Source: Planctomycetaceae bacterium
Lineage (GTDB): Bacteria > Planctomycetota > Planctomycetia > Planctomycetales > Planctomycetaceae
Length of the DNA: 33,875 nt
Direction of reading: 5' to 3'
Assembly (NCBI GenBank): GCA_002724415.1
Contig: PBOU01000033.1
Location: forward strand, 1,659-35,533
Numbering within the stretch: the stretch's first letter is position 1; every line of letters starts with the position of its first letter. Below, in pieces: positions 23,691 through 32,616 of the stretch. Position numbers and translations under genes: made by a program. The notes beneath the pieces are model-generated. The model made no database searches. It saw nothing but the letters and a program-made list of their open reading frames with translations, and was not told the DNA's origin.

Positions 23691-25304
23691 ATGGGATCTG
23701 CCTCTAGTTCTCCTGCCAAGGAATCTCCCGGCTCTGGAGATGCAGTGTCGATGACCGGGATCCGAAAGTCATTTGGATCGACCGTGGCCCTAGAGGGAGC
23801 AGAATTTCACCTGCATCATGGAGAGATCCACGCCCTCCTAGGCGAGAACGGAGCTGGCAAGTCCACTCTGATGAACATTCTCTATGGCCTGGAGCAGAGA
23901 GATGGCGGCGAAATACTGGTAGATGGAGTACCAGTAAATTTTGGCACTCCTCAAGACGCTGTTGCCAAAGGTATTGGAATGGTACACCAGCATTTCAAGC
24001 TCGTACCCCGCCTATCAGTAATTGAGAACGTTCTCCTCAGTGATCGGAGATCGCGAACGTTTCGGCTTCCAGACCTTGATGTAGCTGCAAAAGAACTAGA
24101 AGAACTTGCTGATCGTTATGGCCTGCCGATTTGTGCCACTGATCAAGTCTCAGAGTTGTCTGTGGGAGAGCAACAACGCGTCGAAATACTCCGTTCGCTC
24201 TATCTGGGTGCGGAGACGCTGATACTTGATGAGCCCACTGCTTCCTTGACCCCACTTGAAGTAACCCAACTGCTGGCGAAACTCCGAGACCTTGCCAATA
24301 CCGGAACGTCGATAGTCATTATTACGCACCATCTCGACGAGGTGATGGAATCGGCAGATCGGGTCACGGTCCTGCGGTCTGGGTCGAATGTGCGAACTAC
24401 GAAAGCAGCTGATACAAGCCAAGCCGAGCTGGCGAGGATGATGGTCGGAAGAGACGTACGAATCCTTACGCAGCCGAATGCAATGCGAACCCAGCCATCA
24501 GAGCGACCGTCTTACGAGCAAAGACGTCCGGTATTGCAACTCGCCGGCGTTGGAGCCGGTGCTCATGATCCTGTGAACGGCAGTGATGACGGGCTCAAGC
24601 GCGGGTTGCTTGACATCTCCTTGGCCGTCCATCCAGGCGAGATTGTCGCTATCGCCGGTGTCGAAGGGAACGGACAAACCGAACTCGAAGACGTCCTTAG
24701 TGGATTTCTCAAAGTCGACGAAGGGGAGTTCTGGATTGATGGCAACGATTTGGCAAGTTGTCAGCCATCAGACCTGTTAGATATCGGTGTCGGATACATA
24801 CCTTCTGATCGCTACCGGCGTGGCGTGATAGGAGCACTGTCAGTAGCTGTAAATATCTCCTATGACAGGGTTAGTGAACCGCCAATAGGAACCCAACTAT
24901 GGGTTAATTCTCGAGAGATCATGAAGCAAGGCAGCCAAGCGGTTGAAGAGTTCTCGATTGTTGTCCAAGATGCCGCAGATCTCGTAGGCACGCTTTCTGG
25001 GGGCAACGCACAGCGGGTAGTCATCGCTCGCGCGCTTGCAAAGGACCTTCGGCTCCTCGTGGCAGCGCAACCAACTCGTGGGCTTGATGTTGGAGCGATC
25101 GAGTTCATATGGGACCTCCTTGATCAACAGAGGTCACAGGGACTCGCTACCCTTTTGATTACCACCGATTTAGACGAAGTTATGGCTCTCGCTGATCGCG
25201 TCTACGTCATGTATCGGGGACGGTTAACGGAAGTGCCCAATGACCGTGAACTAATTGGCATGGCTATGGGGGGCTCGAGTGAGGAAGTTGGAGACCCACG
25301 TTGA
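23691..25304 (+). CDS. BMP/nucleoside-type ABC importer double ATPase (NupO/RbsA-like)
   Basis: About 537 residues from the ATG at 23691; a GTG at 23685 and a TTG at 23679 are in frame and no start has a clear ribosome-binding site. Two ATPase halves are fused. The first has a full Walker A GENGAGKST, signature LSVGEQQRVEILRSL, Walker B LILDEPTASL and ITHHLDEVMESADR. The second has the family's degenerate Walker A GVEGNGQTEL, signature LSGGNAQRVVIARAL and AAQPTRGLDVGAIEFIW. This layout is typical of importers for purine nucleosides and related bases that use BMP-type lipoproteins. It is followed by two matching permeases but no binding-protein gene. The BMP half of the lipoprotein at 4438 is the only candidate receptor in the window. 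Confidence 0.92.
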   Translation: MGSASSSPAKESPGSGDAVSMTGIRKSFGSTVALEGAEFHLHHGEIHALLGENGAGKSTLMNILYGLEQRDGGEILVDGVPVNFGTPQDAVAKGIGMVHQHFKLVPRLSVIENVLLSDRRSRTFRLPDLDVAAKELEELADRYGLPICATDQVSELSVGEQQRVEILRSLYLGAETLILDEPTASLTPLEVTQLLAKLRDLANTGTSIVIITHHLDEVMESADRVTVLRSGSNVRTTKAADTSQAELARMMVGRDVRILTQPNAMRTQPSERPSYEQRRPVLQLAGVGAGAHDPVNGSDDGLKRGLLDISLAVHPGEIVAIAGVEGNGQTELEDVLSGFLKVDEGEFWIDGNDLASCQPSDLLDIGVGYIPSDRYRRGVIGALSVAVNISYDRVSEPPIGTQLWVNSREIMKQGSQAVEEFSIVVQDAADLVGTLSGGNAQRVVIARALAKDLRLLVAAQPTRGLDVGAIEFIWDLLDQQRSQGLATLLITTDLDEVMALADRVYVMYRGRLTEVPNDRELIGMAMGGSSEEVGDPR

Positions 25305-25365
25305 TGCCTGCTGGTCAGTCCATGAGCTGGTCCGGTGAGGAATCTCAGGTCGTGCATTCGTATCC

Positions 25366-26406
25366 ATGAACATGAAAGCCGACTTGGACAAGAAGTTCGA
25401 ACTACCAGCGTCTCTCCGCTGGTTGTCGGCGATCTTGGGGGCTCTGGTTACTGGTGGGGTTCTTCTAGCCCTAGTTGGTGCGAACCCTGTCACTGCCTAT
25501 ATAGAGATGGTCCAGGGAACGTTTGGTTCTCTTTTCGACTTGAGTCTGGTGCTCACGGAGATGGTCCCACTGGTGATCATCGGCCTCGGTCTTCTAATCG
25601 CCTTTCGGGCCCGGATATGGAATATCGGCGCAGAGGGCCAATACATGTTTGGTGCTCTCCTCGGTGGGGCGTTTGCTCTCCATGCTCCGTTAGGTACCCC
25701 GTTTCTTGCAGTTCCGGCGGTGCTGGTAGTTGGGGCGTGCGCTGGCGCGCTTTGGGGGCTGCTCGTAGCGCTAGCGCGTGTGCGCTGGCAGGTGAACGAG
25801 GTGATCTCGTCGCTCTTGCTCAACTACGTCGCTATTTTTGTATTCGCATACGCAGTTCGAAAACCACTGCGAGACCCTGGTGGATTCAAGCCGACTTCTG
25901 AGCGCATTCCCGACCAGTTTGAACTCGCCGACTTTCCGGTTGATGAGATCCGAGTCCATATCGGAATCATTCTGGCGCTACTGCTCGTGCCAGTAGTCGG
26001 CTTTCTGGTTAACCGGTCACCCTTTGGTCTGCGAGCGACCATGTTCGGCATGAATCCTGAAGCCGCTCAAGCCGCAGGTGTCAATACCTCAAGGATGACC
26101 GTAAGGATCATGCTCCTGTCGGGTGCCTTCGCTGGACTTGCGGGGATAGTCCAGGTCTTAGGGTCAGAATTCCGACTGAGCAACAACCTCGCGACTGGCT
26201 ACGGTTTCACAGCGATCGTGGTTGCTTTGATTTCGCGACTTCGCCCCGTTGGCGTCGTGATAGCCGCCGCATTGCTTGGGGCGCTGACCCTCGGTGGTGA
26301 CGTCATCCAAAGAACACAACAGGTACCTCGGGTGCTGACCATGGTCATCCAGGCGATATTTGTGCTCTTTCTGCTCTTGGCCGACCGCCGGAAGGGGGAG
26401 CAGTAA
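25366..26406 (+). CDS. BMP/nucleoside-type ABC importer permease 1
   Basis: A 346-residue membrane protein of the branched-chain-amino-acid/ribose permease superfamily (BPD_transp_2), equivalent to NupP/YufP. Diagnostic segments are RARIWNIGAEGQYMFGALLGG, QVNEVISSLLLNYVAIF and NRSPFGLRATMFGMNPEAAQAAGVN, with many hydrophobic helices and a C-terminal helix ending LLADRRKGEQ. The start at 25366 or the nearby ATG at 25372 are both possible. The stop overlaps the next permease's start (TAATG), so the two are translated together. It forms half of the channel through which the substrate bound by a BMP receptor, probably a purine-like compound, enters the cell. Confidence 0.92.
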   Translation: MNMKADLDKKFELPASLRWLSAILGALVTGGVLLALVGANPVTAYIEMVQGTFGSLFDLSLVLTEMVPLVIIGLGLLIAFRARIWNIGAEGQYMFGALLGGAFALHAPLGTPFLAVPAVLVVGACAGALWGLLVALARVRWQVNEVISSLLLNYVAIFVFAYAVRKPLRDPGGFKPTSERIPDQFELADFPVDEIRVHIGIILALLLVPVVGFLVNRSPFGLRATMFGMNPEAAQAAGVNTSRMTVRIMLLSGAFAGLAGIVQVLGSEFRLSNNLATGYGFTAIVVALISRLRPVGVVIAAALLGALTLGGDVIQRTQQVPRVLTMVIQAIFVLFLLLADRRKGEQ

Positions 26407-27383
26407 TGGACTGGGGCGATGTCTTCGGCGGAGCAGCGCTGATCCCCCTTCTCAACGCAGGGATTCGGCTAGCTATCCCGACTGGCTTGGCGGCGGTAGG
26501 GGAGTCCTTCTGCCAAAGGGCAGGGGTCCTGAATCTCAGCCTCGAGGGGATGATGCTAACCGGCGCCCTGACTGCCTACCTGGGTGCCTACTACAGCGGT
26601 TCTCTCTGGGTTGGCGTACCAGCAGGCATTGGAGGCGGGCTCTTGGTCGGTGTTCTCATGGCCCTGTTCACCCTCCAGTTCAAGACCGAACAGGTCATCA
26701 ACGGAATCGTCTTGGTTCTTCTTGCTCAAGCTGGAACAAGTTTCACTTTTGCAAAGTTATTTGGTGACCTCACACTGACTGGTCGCTTTGAACCAATGGG
26801 GAACTGGGAGATTCCCGGCCTCTCATCAATTCCCGGCGTTGGAGCGGTACTCTTCGACCAGTCTCCACTTGTCTACCTCTCAGCGGTTCTGATCTGGGGA
26901 ATCTGGTACCTCCTCAACCGGACAACCTTCGGGCTGGCTGTGCGGGCGGTTGGTGATCGACCTGCGGCAGCCGATGCGGCTGGAATCAGTGTGAACGGAA
27001 CCCGTTGGATAGCGATCCTCATTTCCGGCGCGATGGCAGGTCTTGGTGGCGTTGTTCTTGTAGTGGGCCAGCTCGGAATGTTCATGGAAAATGTCACTGC
27101 TGGTCGAGGCTGGGTGGCAATCGCACTCGTGATATTTGGCCGCTGGCGCCCTCTACGGGTAATGGCAGGAGCCTTGCTGTTCGGGATCACAGATGCGATC
27201 CAACTTCGAATTCAGGCAGCGGGCGGTGGGATAGAGAGCAATGTTCCGTTTGAACTATTTCAGGCAATGCCCTATCTGGTAACAATCGCCGTAGTCGTAT
27301 TTGCGACAGCTCGAGCGCGTAGAAGTGGCGAACCGGAGGCTTTGGGCCGCCCCTTCTTCAAGGGGGCGCAGATAGAGACCTAG
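26406..27383 (+). CDS. BMP/nucleoside-type ABC importer permease 2
   Basis: A 325-residue partner permease equivalent to NupQ/YufQ. Family marks are GESFCQRAGVLNLSLEGMMLTGALTAYLGAYYSG, TEQVINGIVLVLLAQAGTSF, RTTFGLAVRAVGDRPAAADAAGISVNGTRW and a GRGWVAIALVIFGRW segment. It completes a set of one double ATPase plus two different permeases, so only a receptor is missing locally. The ATG lies in the stop codon of permease 1. It converges with the sulfatase gene after 32 bases in which no strong terminator is visible. Confidence 0.92.
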   Translation: MDWGDVFGGAALIPLLNAGIRLAIPTGLAAVGESFCQRAGVLNLSLEGMMLTGALTAYLGAYYSGSLWVGVPAGIGGGLLVGVLMALFTLQFKTEQVINGIVLVLLAQAGTSFTFAKLFGDLTLTGRFEPMGNWEIPGLSSIPGVGAVLFDQSPLVYLSAVLIWGIWYLLNRTTFGLAVRAVGDRPAAADAAGISVNGTRWIAILISGAMAGLGGVVLVVGQLGMFMENVTAGRGWVAIALVIFGRWRPLRVMAGALLFGITDAIQLRIQAAGGGIESNVPFELFQAMPYLVTIAVVVFATARARRSGEPEALGRPFFKGAQIET

Positions 27384-27415
27384 CCGACCTAGCTCACTTC
27401 TAGAGAGCCTCACCA

Positions 27416-28852
27416 TTAGCGAATTCTCTGAGCGAGCGCGGTTCGTGTGAAGTTTCGATTCTGCTGAGAATGCAACACATCATCTTCCAGAGCATTGAGA
27501 TCCCAACTCGATTCCAGGAGTAATCGGAGTTGGTCCTCAACAGCGAGCCCTCGGCCTATGAGGTTTGTTGTCTCGTCGGCGTCAATCGCAGTATGGAATA
27601 ACTGTTGCGGAGATCTGGCGCTGGCGATCAGTTTGTAGCCGCCGAGCCTCACCATCACGACCGGTTCCAGAGCGCCCTCGCCAAGATACTCAGCGAATAC
27701 TGGCCGCTGGTTGCCTCCGCCAGATTCCTCGTCCGCCATGCCGGGGAGCTGGCTCTGACTAGCGAATTGGGAGTTGTGCCCGGGAACCGATTCCACTCCA
27801 GAAAAATCGGCGATGGTGGGGAAGAGGTCAAGAAGAGATACTGGCTCCCTAACTCGCCGAGGTGTCGGGTGCCTAGGGTCATAAATGAGAAATGGCACCC
27901 GTACGGCTGGTTCAAACAGGTGAGATTTAAACCACATTCCACGCTCGCCCAACATCTCGCCATGATCTGAGAGAAATATCACGACTGTATCGTCAAGAGA
28001 ATCGTTGACTGCTAGGACATTCAGAAGTCTTCCGACTTGGTCGTCAATAAAGCTAATTGCTCCGAAATAGGCTCGACGTATGCGCTTAATCTCTTCGTCA
28101 CTCAATGACAAACTGTCGAATCCATAAAGTTCAAAAAGTCGAGCACTATGAGCGTCTCGCATCTCGGGCGGAAAGGTCCGTTGAGTAGGTAGGCCAATTT
28201 CAGTTTCGGAGTATCGGTCCCAGTATGTCTTAGGGATCACAAACGGGTCATGAGGGTGCGTAAAGGAAGCGATCAGGCAGTAGGGATCTGTGTCCCGAGT
28301 GTTGCCAATCTGCGTCAACCGCTCAATAGCCCGATCAGCTACCTCTTGATCAAAATCGAGTTGAGCGGAGATTTCAGCTATCCCGGCATCCCGGAGCTCA
28401 GTGGCTGAAGAGAGGAAGTAATCAGCCAGGAGTTGTTCATCCCCCCAGGACGGGGTCCAACTGTAATCAGTTGGATATATGTCGGTTGTTAGTCGTTCTT
28501 CGAATCCGTGATTCTGGTCAGACCCTATGAAATGCATCTTTCCAGAAACAATCGTCCGGTAACCCTGCGACTGAAGTACATGGCCAATGGTAGGAATCGA
28601 TGAAGAAAAGTCGCAAGCATTGTCGTAGGTGCCGAGTTGCGAGGGCATTTTGCCTGTGAGCATAGAGGCTCGAGATGGGCCACATAATGGAGAGTTGCAA
28701 TAGGCGTTGACAAAGACCGTAGACCTAGTGGCGAGATCAGTCAGATGAGGCGTCTGGCATACGCTTCCGCCGTAGATCGACAGATGTGGAGCAGACAACT
28801 GATCAGCTTGGATTATAAGTATGTTGGGCGGTCGTCGCTTCGGTGGTTTCAT
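27416..28852 (-). CDS. Sulfatase, choline-sulfatase (BetC)-like
   Basis: About 478 residues from the ATG at 28852 (a TTG at 28855 is also in frame). The type I sulfatase signature LCGPSRASMLTGK contains C58, converted to formylglycine, and R62. Metal-binding Asp residues lie in NILIIQADQL and FLSDHGEMLGERG. A long central stretch is strikingly choline-sulfatase-like: VSGKMHFIGSDQNHGFEE, then LTTDIYPTDYSWTP, and SFTHPHDPFVIPKTYWDRY. The C-terminal SSWDLNALEDDVLHSQQNR matches the choline-sulfatase C-terminal domain, which is shortened here. The expected reaction is choline-O-sulfate to choline plus sulfate. No signal peptide is seen, so it acts in the cytoplasm. It stands alone on the minus strand between importer genes, and links the locus to choline/betaine chemistry. 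Confidence 0.85.
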   Translation of the reverse strand: MKPPKRRPPNILIIQADQLSAPHLSIYGGSVCQTPHLTDLATRSTVFVNAYCNSPLCGPSRASMLTGKMPSQLGTYDNACDFSSSIPTIGHVLQSQGYRTIVSGKMHFIGSDQNHGFEERLTTDIYPTDYSWTPSWGDEQLLADYFLSSATELRDAGIAEISAQLDFDQEVADRAIERLTQIGNTRDTDPYCLIASFTHPHDPFVIPKTYWDRYSETEIGLPTQRTFPPEMRDAHSARLFELYGFDSLSLSDEEIKRIRRAYFGAISFIDDQVGRLLNVLAVNDSLDDTVVIFLSDHGEMLGERGMWFKSHLFEPAVRVPFLIYDPRHPTPRRVREPVSLLDLFPTIADFSGVESVPGHNSQFASQSQLPGMADEESGGGNQRPVFAEYLGEGALEPVVMVRLGGYKLIASARSPQQLFHTAIDADETTNLIGRGLAVEDQLRLLLESSWDLNALEDDVLHSQQNRNFTRTALAQRIR

Positions 28853-29177
28853 CAATTGGACTTGTTGTTATGGAGCCATTCGAGTTTTCATAATCGTACT
28901 GTCGGCCGTGTTCGAGACGGTTGACGTTCGCTGGGGTGGAGGCAAGTACCGAACTTCCGAGCGCGAGCCTATTACGTCGAATCAGGTAATACCGCAAGGA
29001 TGCAGTAGCCAATAGGGATCTTGAAAATGCTCGGCCCATCTCTGGCACCGTGGTTCCTTGATGATGGGTGTTGTGTGGTGTCTGTGAGTTAATGATGCCG
29101 AAGACTTTGTGTGCTCTCTCGACCCCGACTAGTCTCGCCTCGCTATGTAAAGGTAGAGCAACGAAAGACACAGGGGT
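28853..29177. promoter_or_regulatory. Divergent promoter region between sulfatase and fused permease genes
   Basis: About 325 bases without a credible gene; a 122-codon minus-strand frame has no family features and overlaps the sulfatase 5' end. Promoters for both divergent genes should lie here, but no clear -10/-35 pair or operator was identified. Confidence 0.4.
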
Positions 29178-30752
29178 GTGCAGTCAGGAATCCGAACTAG
29201 AGTCGTAAATGTTCTCGCAGGCATACTTGGTATAGCACTGCTGGCTTTAGGCTCAGATGCTATAGGTCGATTGGAGATATTCGGCCGGGGATGGCCTCCA
29301 TTCTTTGATGTGTTGGTCAAAATTGGTGATGACTGGCAATTTCTCAGACGTGCGGCCTGGATCAGTGTCTGGGACGCTATGCGAGGGTTTACTCTCGGAC
29401 TCTTGGCCGGGTTTATTTTGGCTACTATTGGCCTTCTAGTAAAGCCGCTAAGTCGGGGCATTGGTCGACTGGCAACTCTCCTCAATTCAATACCATGGAT
29501 TGCGATAGGACCATTGATAGTGATGGTCGTGTCGTCCTCGGCGACTCCAATAGTGTTCGCCTCACTAGCTGTATTCTTTTCGAGCTTCGTGACGATCAGT
29601 TCAGGATTCTCGTTGGTCAGCAAATCCCACCACGACCTATTCCAGGTGCTGGGAGCGAAACGTCTTACGGAATATCGACGCCTTGAATGCAAGACGGCGA
29701 TTCCGGCAATCGTCTATGCCGCAAAGCTTGGTGTCCCCGCAGCGATGTTCGGAGTGATTTTTGGTGAGTGGTTTGGCACCACGCACATGGGTCTCGGTTT
29801 AGCGATGGTTACCGCCCTCCAGAACTACATGACTCTCAGGCTATGGGCGGCTGCAGTGCTAGCTGCCCTCATTGCGGTCGGCGGCTATGGGCTCTTCGCG
29901 TTGCTTGAGATCGCAATCCGTAGGCGCGACTACCGCGCGTTCGATGAAGTAGTTGGTTCGGCCGCTGCGACGGTCAAAGAAGCAGGACATGGTCTGCGGG
30001 GCGCGGTGAAGCGTGTCGCTGGGTTCTTCCTGCATGCCTGGCCACTGATTGGGATTCTTGTCTTCTGGCAATATGCGGTCTCTGTGTTGAACGTAAGTCA
30101 GATTGTTGCTCCGAGCCCGATTTCGGTAGTCAGAGATGTATTTGGGAATCTAGGAACCTACGCACAGGCAACCCTTTACACCCTTGAGTTTGCTCTATTA
30201 GGTCTCCTGCTGGGGACCGTCATAGGACTCCTGGCTGCACTGGGCAGTTGGTTTTCACCGTTTCTGCGAAGTGTGCTCGGAGCACCAATGATTATTCTCT
30301 ATTCGGTTCCCTTGGTGGCTCTTGTCCCGATTCTGGCCAGGGTGTTCGGATATTCAAGACTTACTGAGACCTTGATCGCCGCCCTAGTGGCGATGTTCCC
30401 GACGTTTGTACTTGTGAGTTCTGGTCTGGAATCGTCCCCAAACGGCACAAACGATCTCTTTGATGTGATTGGGGCTAAACGAACTCGTCGGCTTTGGCTG
30501 CTGGCCGTGCCGTCCGCGATCCCCAACTTTCTGACAGTGTTGCGGCTGACATCTTCCCTAGCGTTCATCGCTGCGATCCTGGGTGAATACCTGACCGGAA
30601 ATCCGGGCCTGGGATGGACTTTCGCACTTGCCAACGGGGCGTTAGATATGTCGAGGGCTTGGGGCGCAGCGATGCTGATCGTATTGCTCTCGGTCATCGG
30701 CTACATGATGGCCAGCAAACTGGAACAAGTAGGACAGAAACGAGTGCTGTAA
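29178..30752 (+). CDS. Fused two-domain Tau/Ssu/NMT1-type ABC permease
   Basis: This 524-residue membrane protein holds two complete MetI-like permease domains in tandem; normal SsuC/TauC permeases have one (about 260 residues). Domain 1 (about 40-255) has the coupling loop DLFQVLGAKRLTEYRRLECKTAIPAIVYAAKLG; domain 2 (about 285-515) has DLFDVIGAKRTRRLWLLAVPSAIPNFLTVLRLT. Each shows the EWFGT..MGLG or EYLTG.PGLGW segment of the nitrate/sulfonate/NMT1 class. The start is a GTG at 29178. It would form both halves of one channel, driven by the ATPase at 6765 and fed by the NMT1 half of the lipoprotein at 4438. No ATPase or receptor of its class is next to it, and it converges with the guanine deaminase gene. 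Confidence 0.9.
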   Translation: MQSGIRTRVVNVLAGILGIALLALGSDAIGRLEIFGRGWPPFFDVLVKIGDDWQFLRRAAWISVWDAMRGFTLGLLAGFILATIGLLVKPLSRGIGRLATLLNSIPWIAIGPLIVMVVSSSATPIVFASLAVFFSSFVTISSGFSLVSKSHHDLFQVLGAKRLTEYRRLECKTAIPAIVYAAKLGVPAAMFGVIFGEWFGTTHMGLGLAMVTALQNYMTLRLWAAAVLAALIAVGGYGLFALLEIAIRRRDYRAFDEVVGSAAATVKEAGHGLRGAVKRVAGFFLHAWPLIGILVFWQYAVSVLNVSQIVAPSPISVVRDVFGNLGTYAQATLYTLEFALLGLLLGTVIGLLAALGSWFSPFLRSVLGAPMIILYSVPLVALVPILARVFGYSRLTETLIAALVAMFPTFVLVSSGLESSPNGTNDLFDVIGAKRTRRLWLLAVPSAIPNFLTVLRLTSSLAFIAAILGEYLTGNPGLGWTFALANGALDMSRAWGAAMLIVLLSVIGYMMASKLEQVGQKRVL

Positions 30753-30798
30753 GGCACTTGTGTTGAGCAGCGATATGGCTGCGGGTTGCACTCGGGTC

Positions 30799-32142
30799 CT
30801 AAGAAGGTTGCAAAGACGGCAGTTGAGTGCCGGAAGAGGGAGTTACCTCGTTGCCGTTCACCCAAACCCGTGTGATGTCAGTCGCAGTGGAAGATCGAAC
30901 CAGTTTTTCGAAGATCCTCGGCCAGTCGTCCAACTCGGGCCATACGTCGACGGAACTGTTGGGACCGATGTCCACAGCGATGGCATCGAACACAAAACCT
31001 TCGGCCAGAACACCGGCAGGGATTCCGAGGAGTTCTGCCCCTCCGGCGGTAACAGTCCAGAATGCTGTCGGTATGTCGATACGTGAGTTAGAAACTCCAC
31101 GCTCCTCCGGTCTGACTAATGCGTCCACGCCGTCCTCAAGCATTCGTGACACTGTGACCGCGTGCTCGCATTGCCGAAACAAATTTGATTGCGAACCACC
31201 TGCAACGTCGCTTCCTAGTCCGACTCGGAGGCCGTTCTCGAGGGCCCTAGCTAACGGAAAAATTGCGTTGGCGAAATAGGAGTTACTTATCGGGCAGTGA
31301 GCCACTCCAGCACCGGCCTCGGCTGCAACATGGATGTCTTGTTCGGTTAGGTGTGAGCCGTGTGCCAGGACCGAGTGATCCCTTAGGAGGCCGAAACTCT
31401 GCAGTGAAGACGTGTCGCTAGTCCCGTGGCGTTCAAGGACGTACCCGTGTTCCCAGTCACTTTCGGAGCAGTGTGTCTGAGTCAGAACGTTTTCAGATTC
31501 TGCAAGCCTGCCGAGACCATCGAGCAACTCGTCGGTACAGGCCGGGATGAATCTGGGCGTCACGATCGGCTGAACGAGACCCGTGTTGCCGGGCAGAGAC
31601 CGGATATCCACGATCGAACGGTGAGAAGCCTCTACGCCTCCTGAGGCGCTGAGATCTCGATACCAGTCTGGTGTTCCATCTGGATGGTCCATCGCAACAC
31701 GGCCCACGTAGGCCCGTTGGCCGAAGGCCAGGCAGGTCTCCGCTAGAGCCGTTGTTGCTGCTTCATGAATGGAGGAGAAATACACGGCCGTCGTAGTTCC
31801 CTGACCCAGGAGCTTCGGAACCATGGATTGCCAGACACTTTGGGCGAAGCCTTCGTCGCTATAGCGAGCCTCTAAGGGGAAGGTGTATCTGAAGAGCCAT
31901 CTTTCAAGTGGTTCGTCTAGTCCGGTTCCCAACTGGGGCCATTGGGGTGCATGAATGTGTGTATCGATCAAGCCGGGAAGGAGGACCACCGACCTGTCGA
32001 GTTCAATATCCGGTTGGCAATCGGCGGTGTAGGGGGCCACCGAGATGATGACTCCACGAGAATCTGTACTGATAACTCGATCCTCTAGTACCTCTAGCTG
32101 GCCCCTATCGGGTGTATGGAGGATTGTTCCCCGAATCTTCAT
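30799..32142 (-). CDS. guaD: Guanine deaminase
   Basis: A 447-residue amidohydrolase with guanine-deaminase hallmarks: LLPGLIDTHIHAPQWPQLGTGLDEPLERWLFRYTFPLEARY (metal ligands H62, H64), TTTAVYFSSIHEAAT, VQPIVTPRFIPACTDELLDGLGRLA, a THCSES metal His, SVLAHGSHL and the GLGSDVAGGS aspartate. It hydrolyses guanine to xanthine plus ammonia in the cytoplasm; some members accept methylated guanines. It converges with the fused permease gene and has its own promoter region. With the BMP-type importer, ADA-like deaminase and N-demethylase-like oxygenases it supports a purine theme. For example, 7-methylguanine would give 7-methylxanthine, the substrate of NdmCDE-type demethylases. That step is inference. 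Confidence 0.92.
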   Translation of the reverse strand: MKIRGTILHTPDRGQLEVLEDRVISTDSRGVIISVAPYTADCQPDIELDRSVVLLPGLIDTHIHAPQWPQLGTGLDEPLERWLFRYTFPLEARYSDEGFAQSVWQSMVPKLLGQGTTTAVYFSSIHEAATTALAETCLAFGQRAYVGRVAMDHPDGTPDWYRDLSASGGVEASHRSIVDIRSLPGNTGLVQPIVTPRFIPACTDELLDGLGRLAESENVLTQTHCSESDWEHGYVLERHGTSDTSSLQSFGLLRDHSVLAHGSHLTEQDIHVAAEAGAGVAHCPISNSYFANAIFPLARALENGLRVGLGSDVAGGSQSNLFRQCEHAVTVSRMLEDGVDALVRPEERGVSNSRIDIPTAFWTVTAGGAELLGIPAGVLAEGFVFDAIAVDIGPNSSVDVWPELDDWPRIFEKLVRSSTATDITRVWVNGNEVTPSSGTQLPSLQPS

Positions 32143-32297
32143 GGTTCGAGTATGTCATTCCATGCAGATGGTTTGATCGGCCTGTTTGCTTGTGTAAAGC
32201 GTCGCGGTCTACGGGTCTGACTTGCATTGGCCCTCTAGGGGCTCGGCACCCGCTTACCCCCCCAGACCGGGGGTTAGGCACACGCCGAAAACCCGGG

Positions 32298-32322
32298 AAG
32301 GCAGCGCCAAGAGCGCTGCCTT
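32298..32322. terminator. Perfect 10-bp GC-rich hairpin
   Basis: AAGGCAGCGC (32298-32307) pairs perfectly with GCGCTGCCTT (32313-32322) around a five-base loop. It is terminator-shaped, but neither strand has a strong T-run after it. Confidence 0.5.
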
Positions 32323-32350
32323 CTCGAAACTGCGAACACGTGCACGCAAA

Positions 32351-32385
32351 AACTGCGACCACGCCCTTGTGGCGTGTTCGCAGTT
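32351..32385 (-). terminator. Intrinsic-terminator-like hairpin on the minus strand
   Basis: 32351-32365 pairs with 32371-32385 at 14 of 15 positions around a five-base loop. On the minus strand the second arm runs directly into five Ts (from AAAAA at 32348-32352). The outer arm is also repeated at 32328-32340 (AACTGCGAACACG), allowing an alternative pairing. No intact minus-strand gene lies upstream of it, only the possible remnant at about 32473-32542. Confidence 0.55.
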
Positions 32386-32616
32386 CCCGATGTCCCGTCT
32401 GACAGCAGGCATCTGACGTGGCCCCCGGGGAGGCTTCACCCGATAAGTGGGGGAGGCTCCACAGCTGTTTTAGGCCGCAAAGGCATCAACAACAGAGGCT
32501 GCTAGCGCTTCCCCTTTGTTTGCGTCCAATTTGAGTCTGACTGTTTACTGGTAGACAGCGAGGAATCGCGACCTCACGCCGTTCAAGGCGTCGTGCTGGA
32601 CGAGGAAGGAGTCCTG

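Larger units (their letters stand above)
32143..32616. other. Hairpin-rich intergenic junction before the ligase gene
   Basis: About 470 bases with several inverted repeats, described separately, and a near-direct repeat GGGGAGGCTTCAC/GGGGAGGCTCCAC around 32420-32460. On the minus strand a short in-frame stretch at about 32473-32542 reads TVRLKLDANKGEALAASVVDAFAA followed by a stop. It could be the tail of a truncated minus-strand gene whose terminator is the hairpin at 32351-32385. Base composition rises clearly in G+C to the right of about 32550, so this looks like a junction between DNA of different history. Confidence 0.45.

Noticed and set aside
28803-29171. 122-codon minus-strand frame in the sulfatase-permease gap
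   Set aside because: It overlaps the sulfatase start in another frame, has no recognisable domain and poor protein-like composition.
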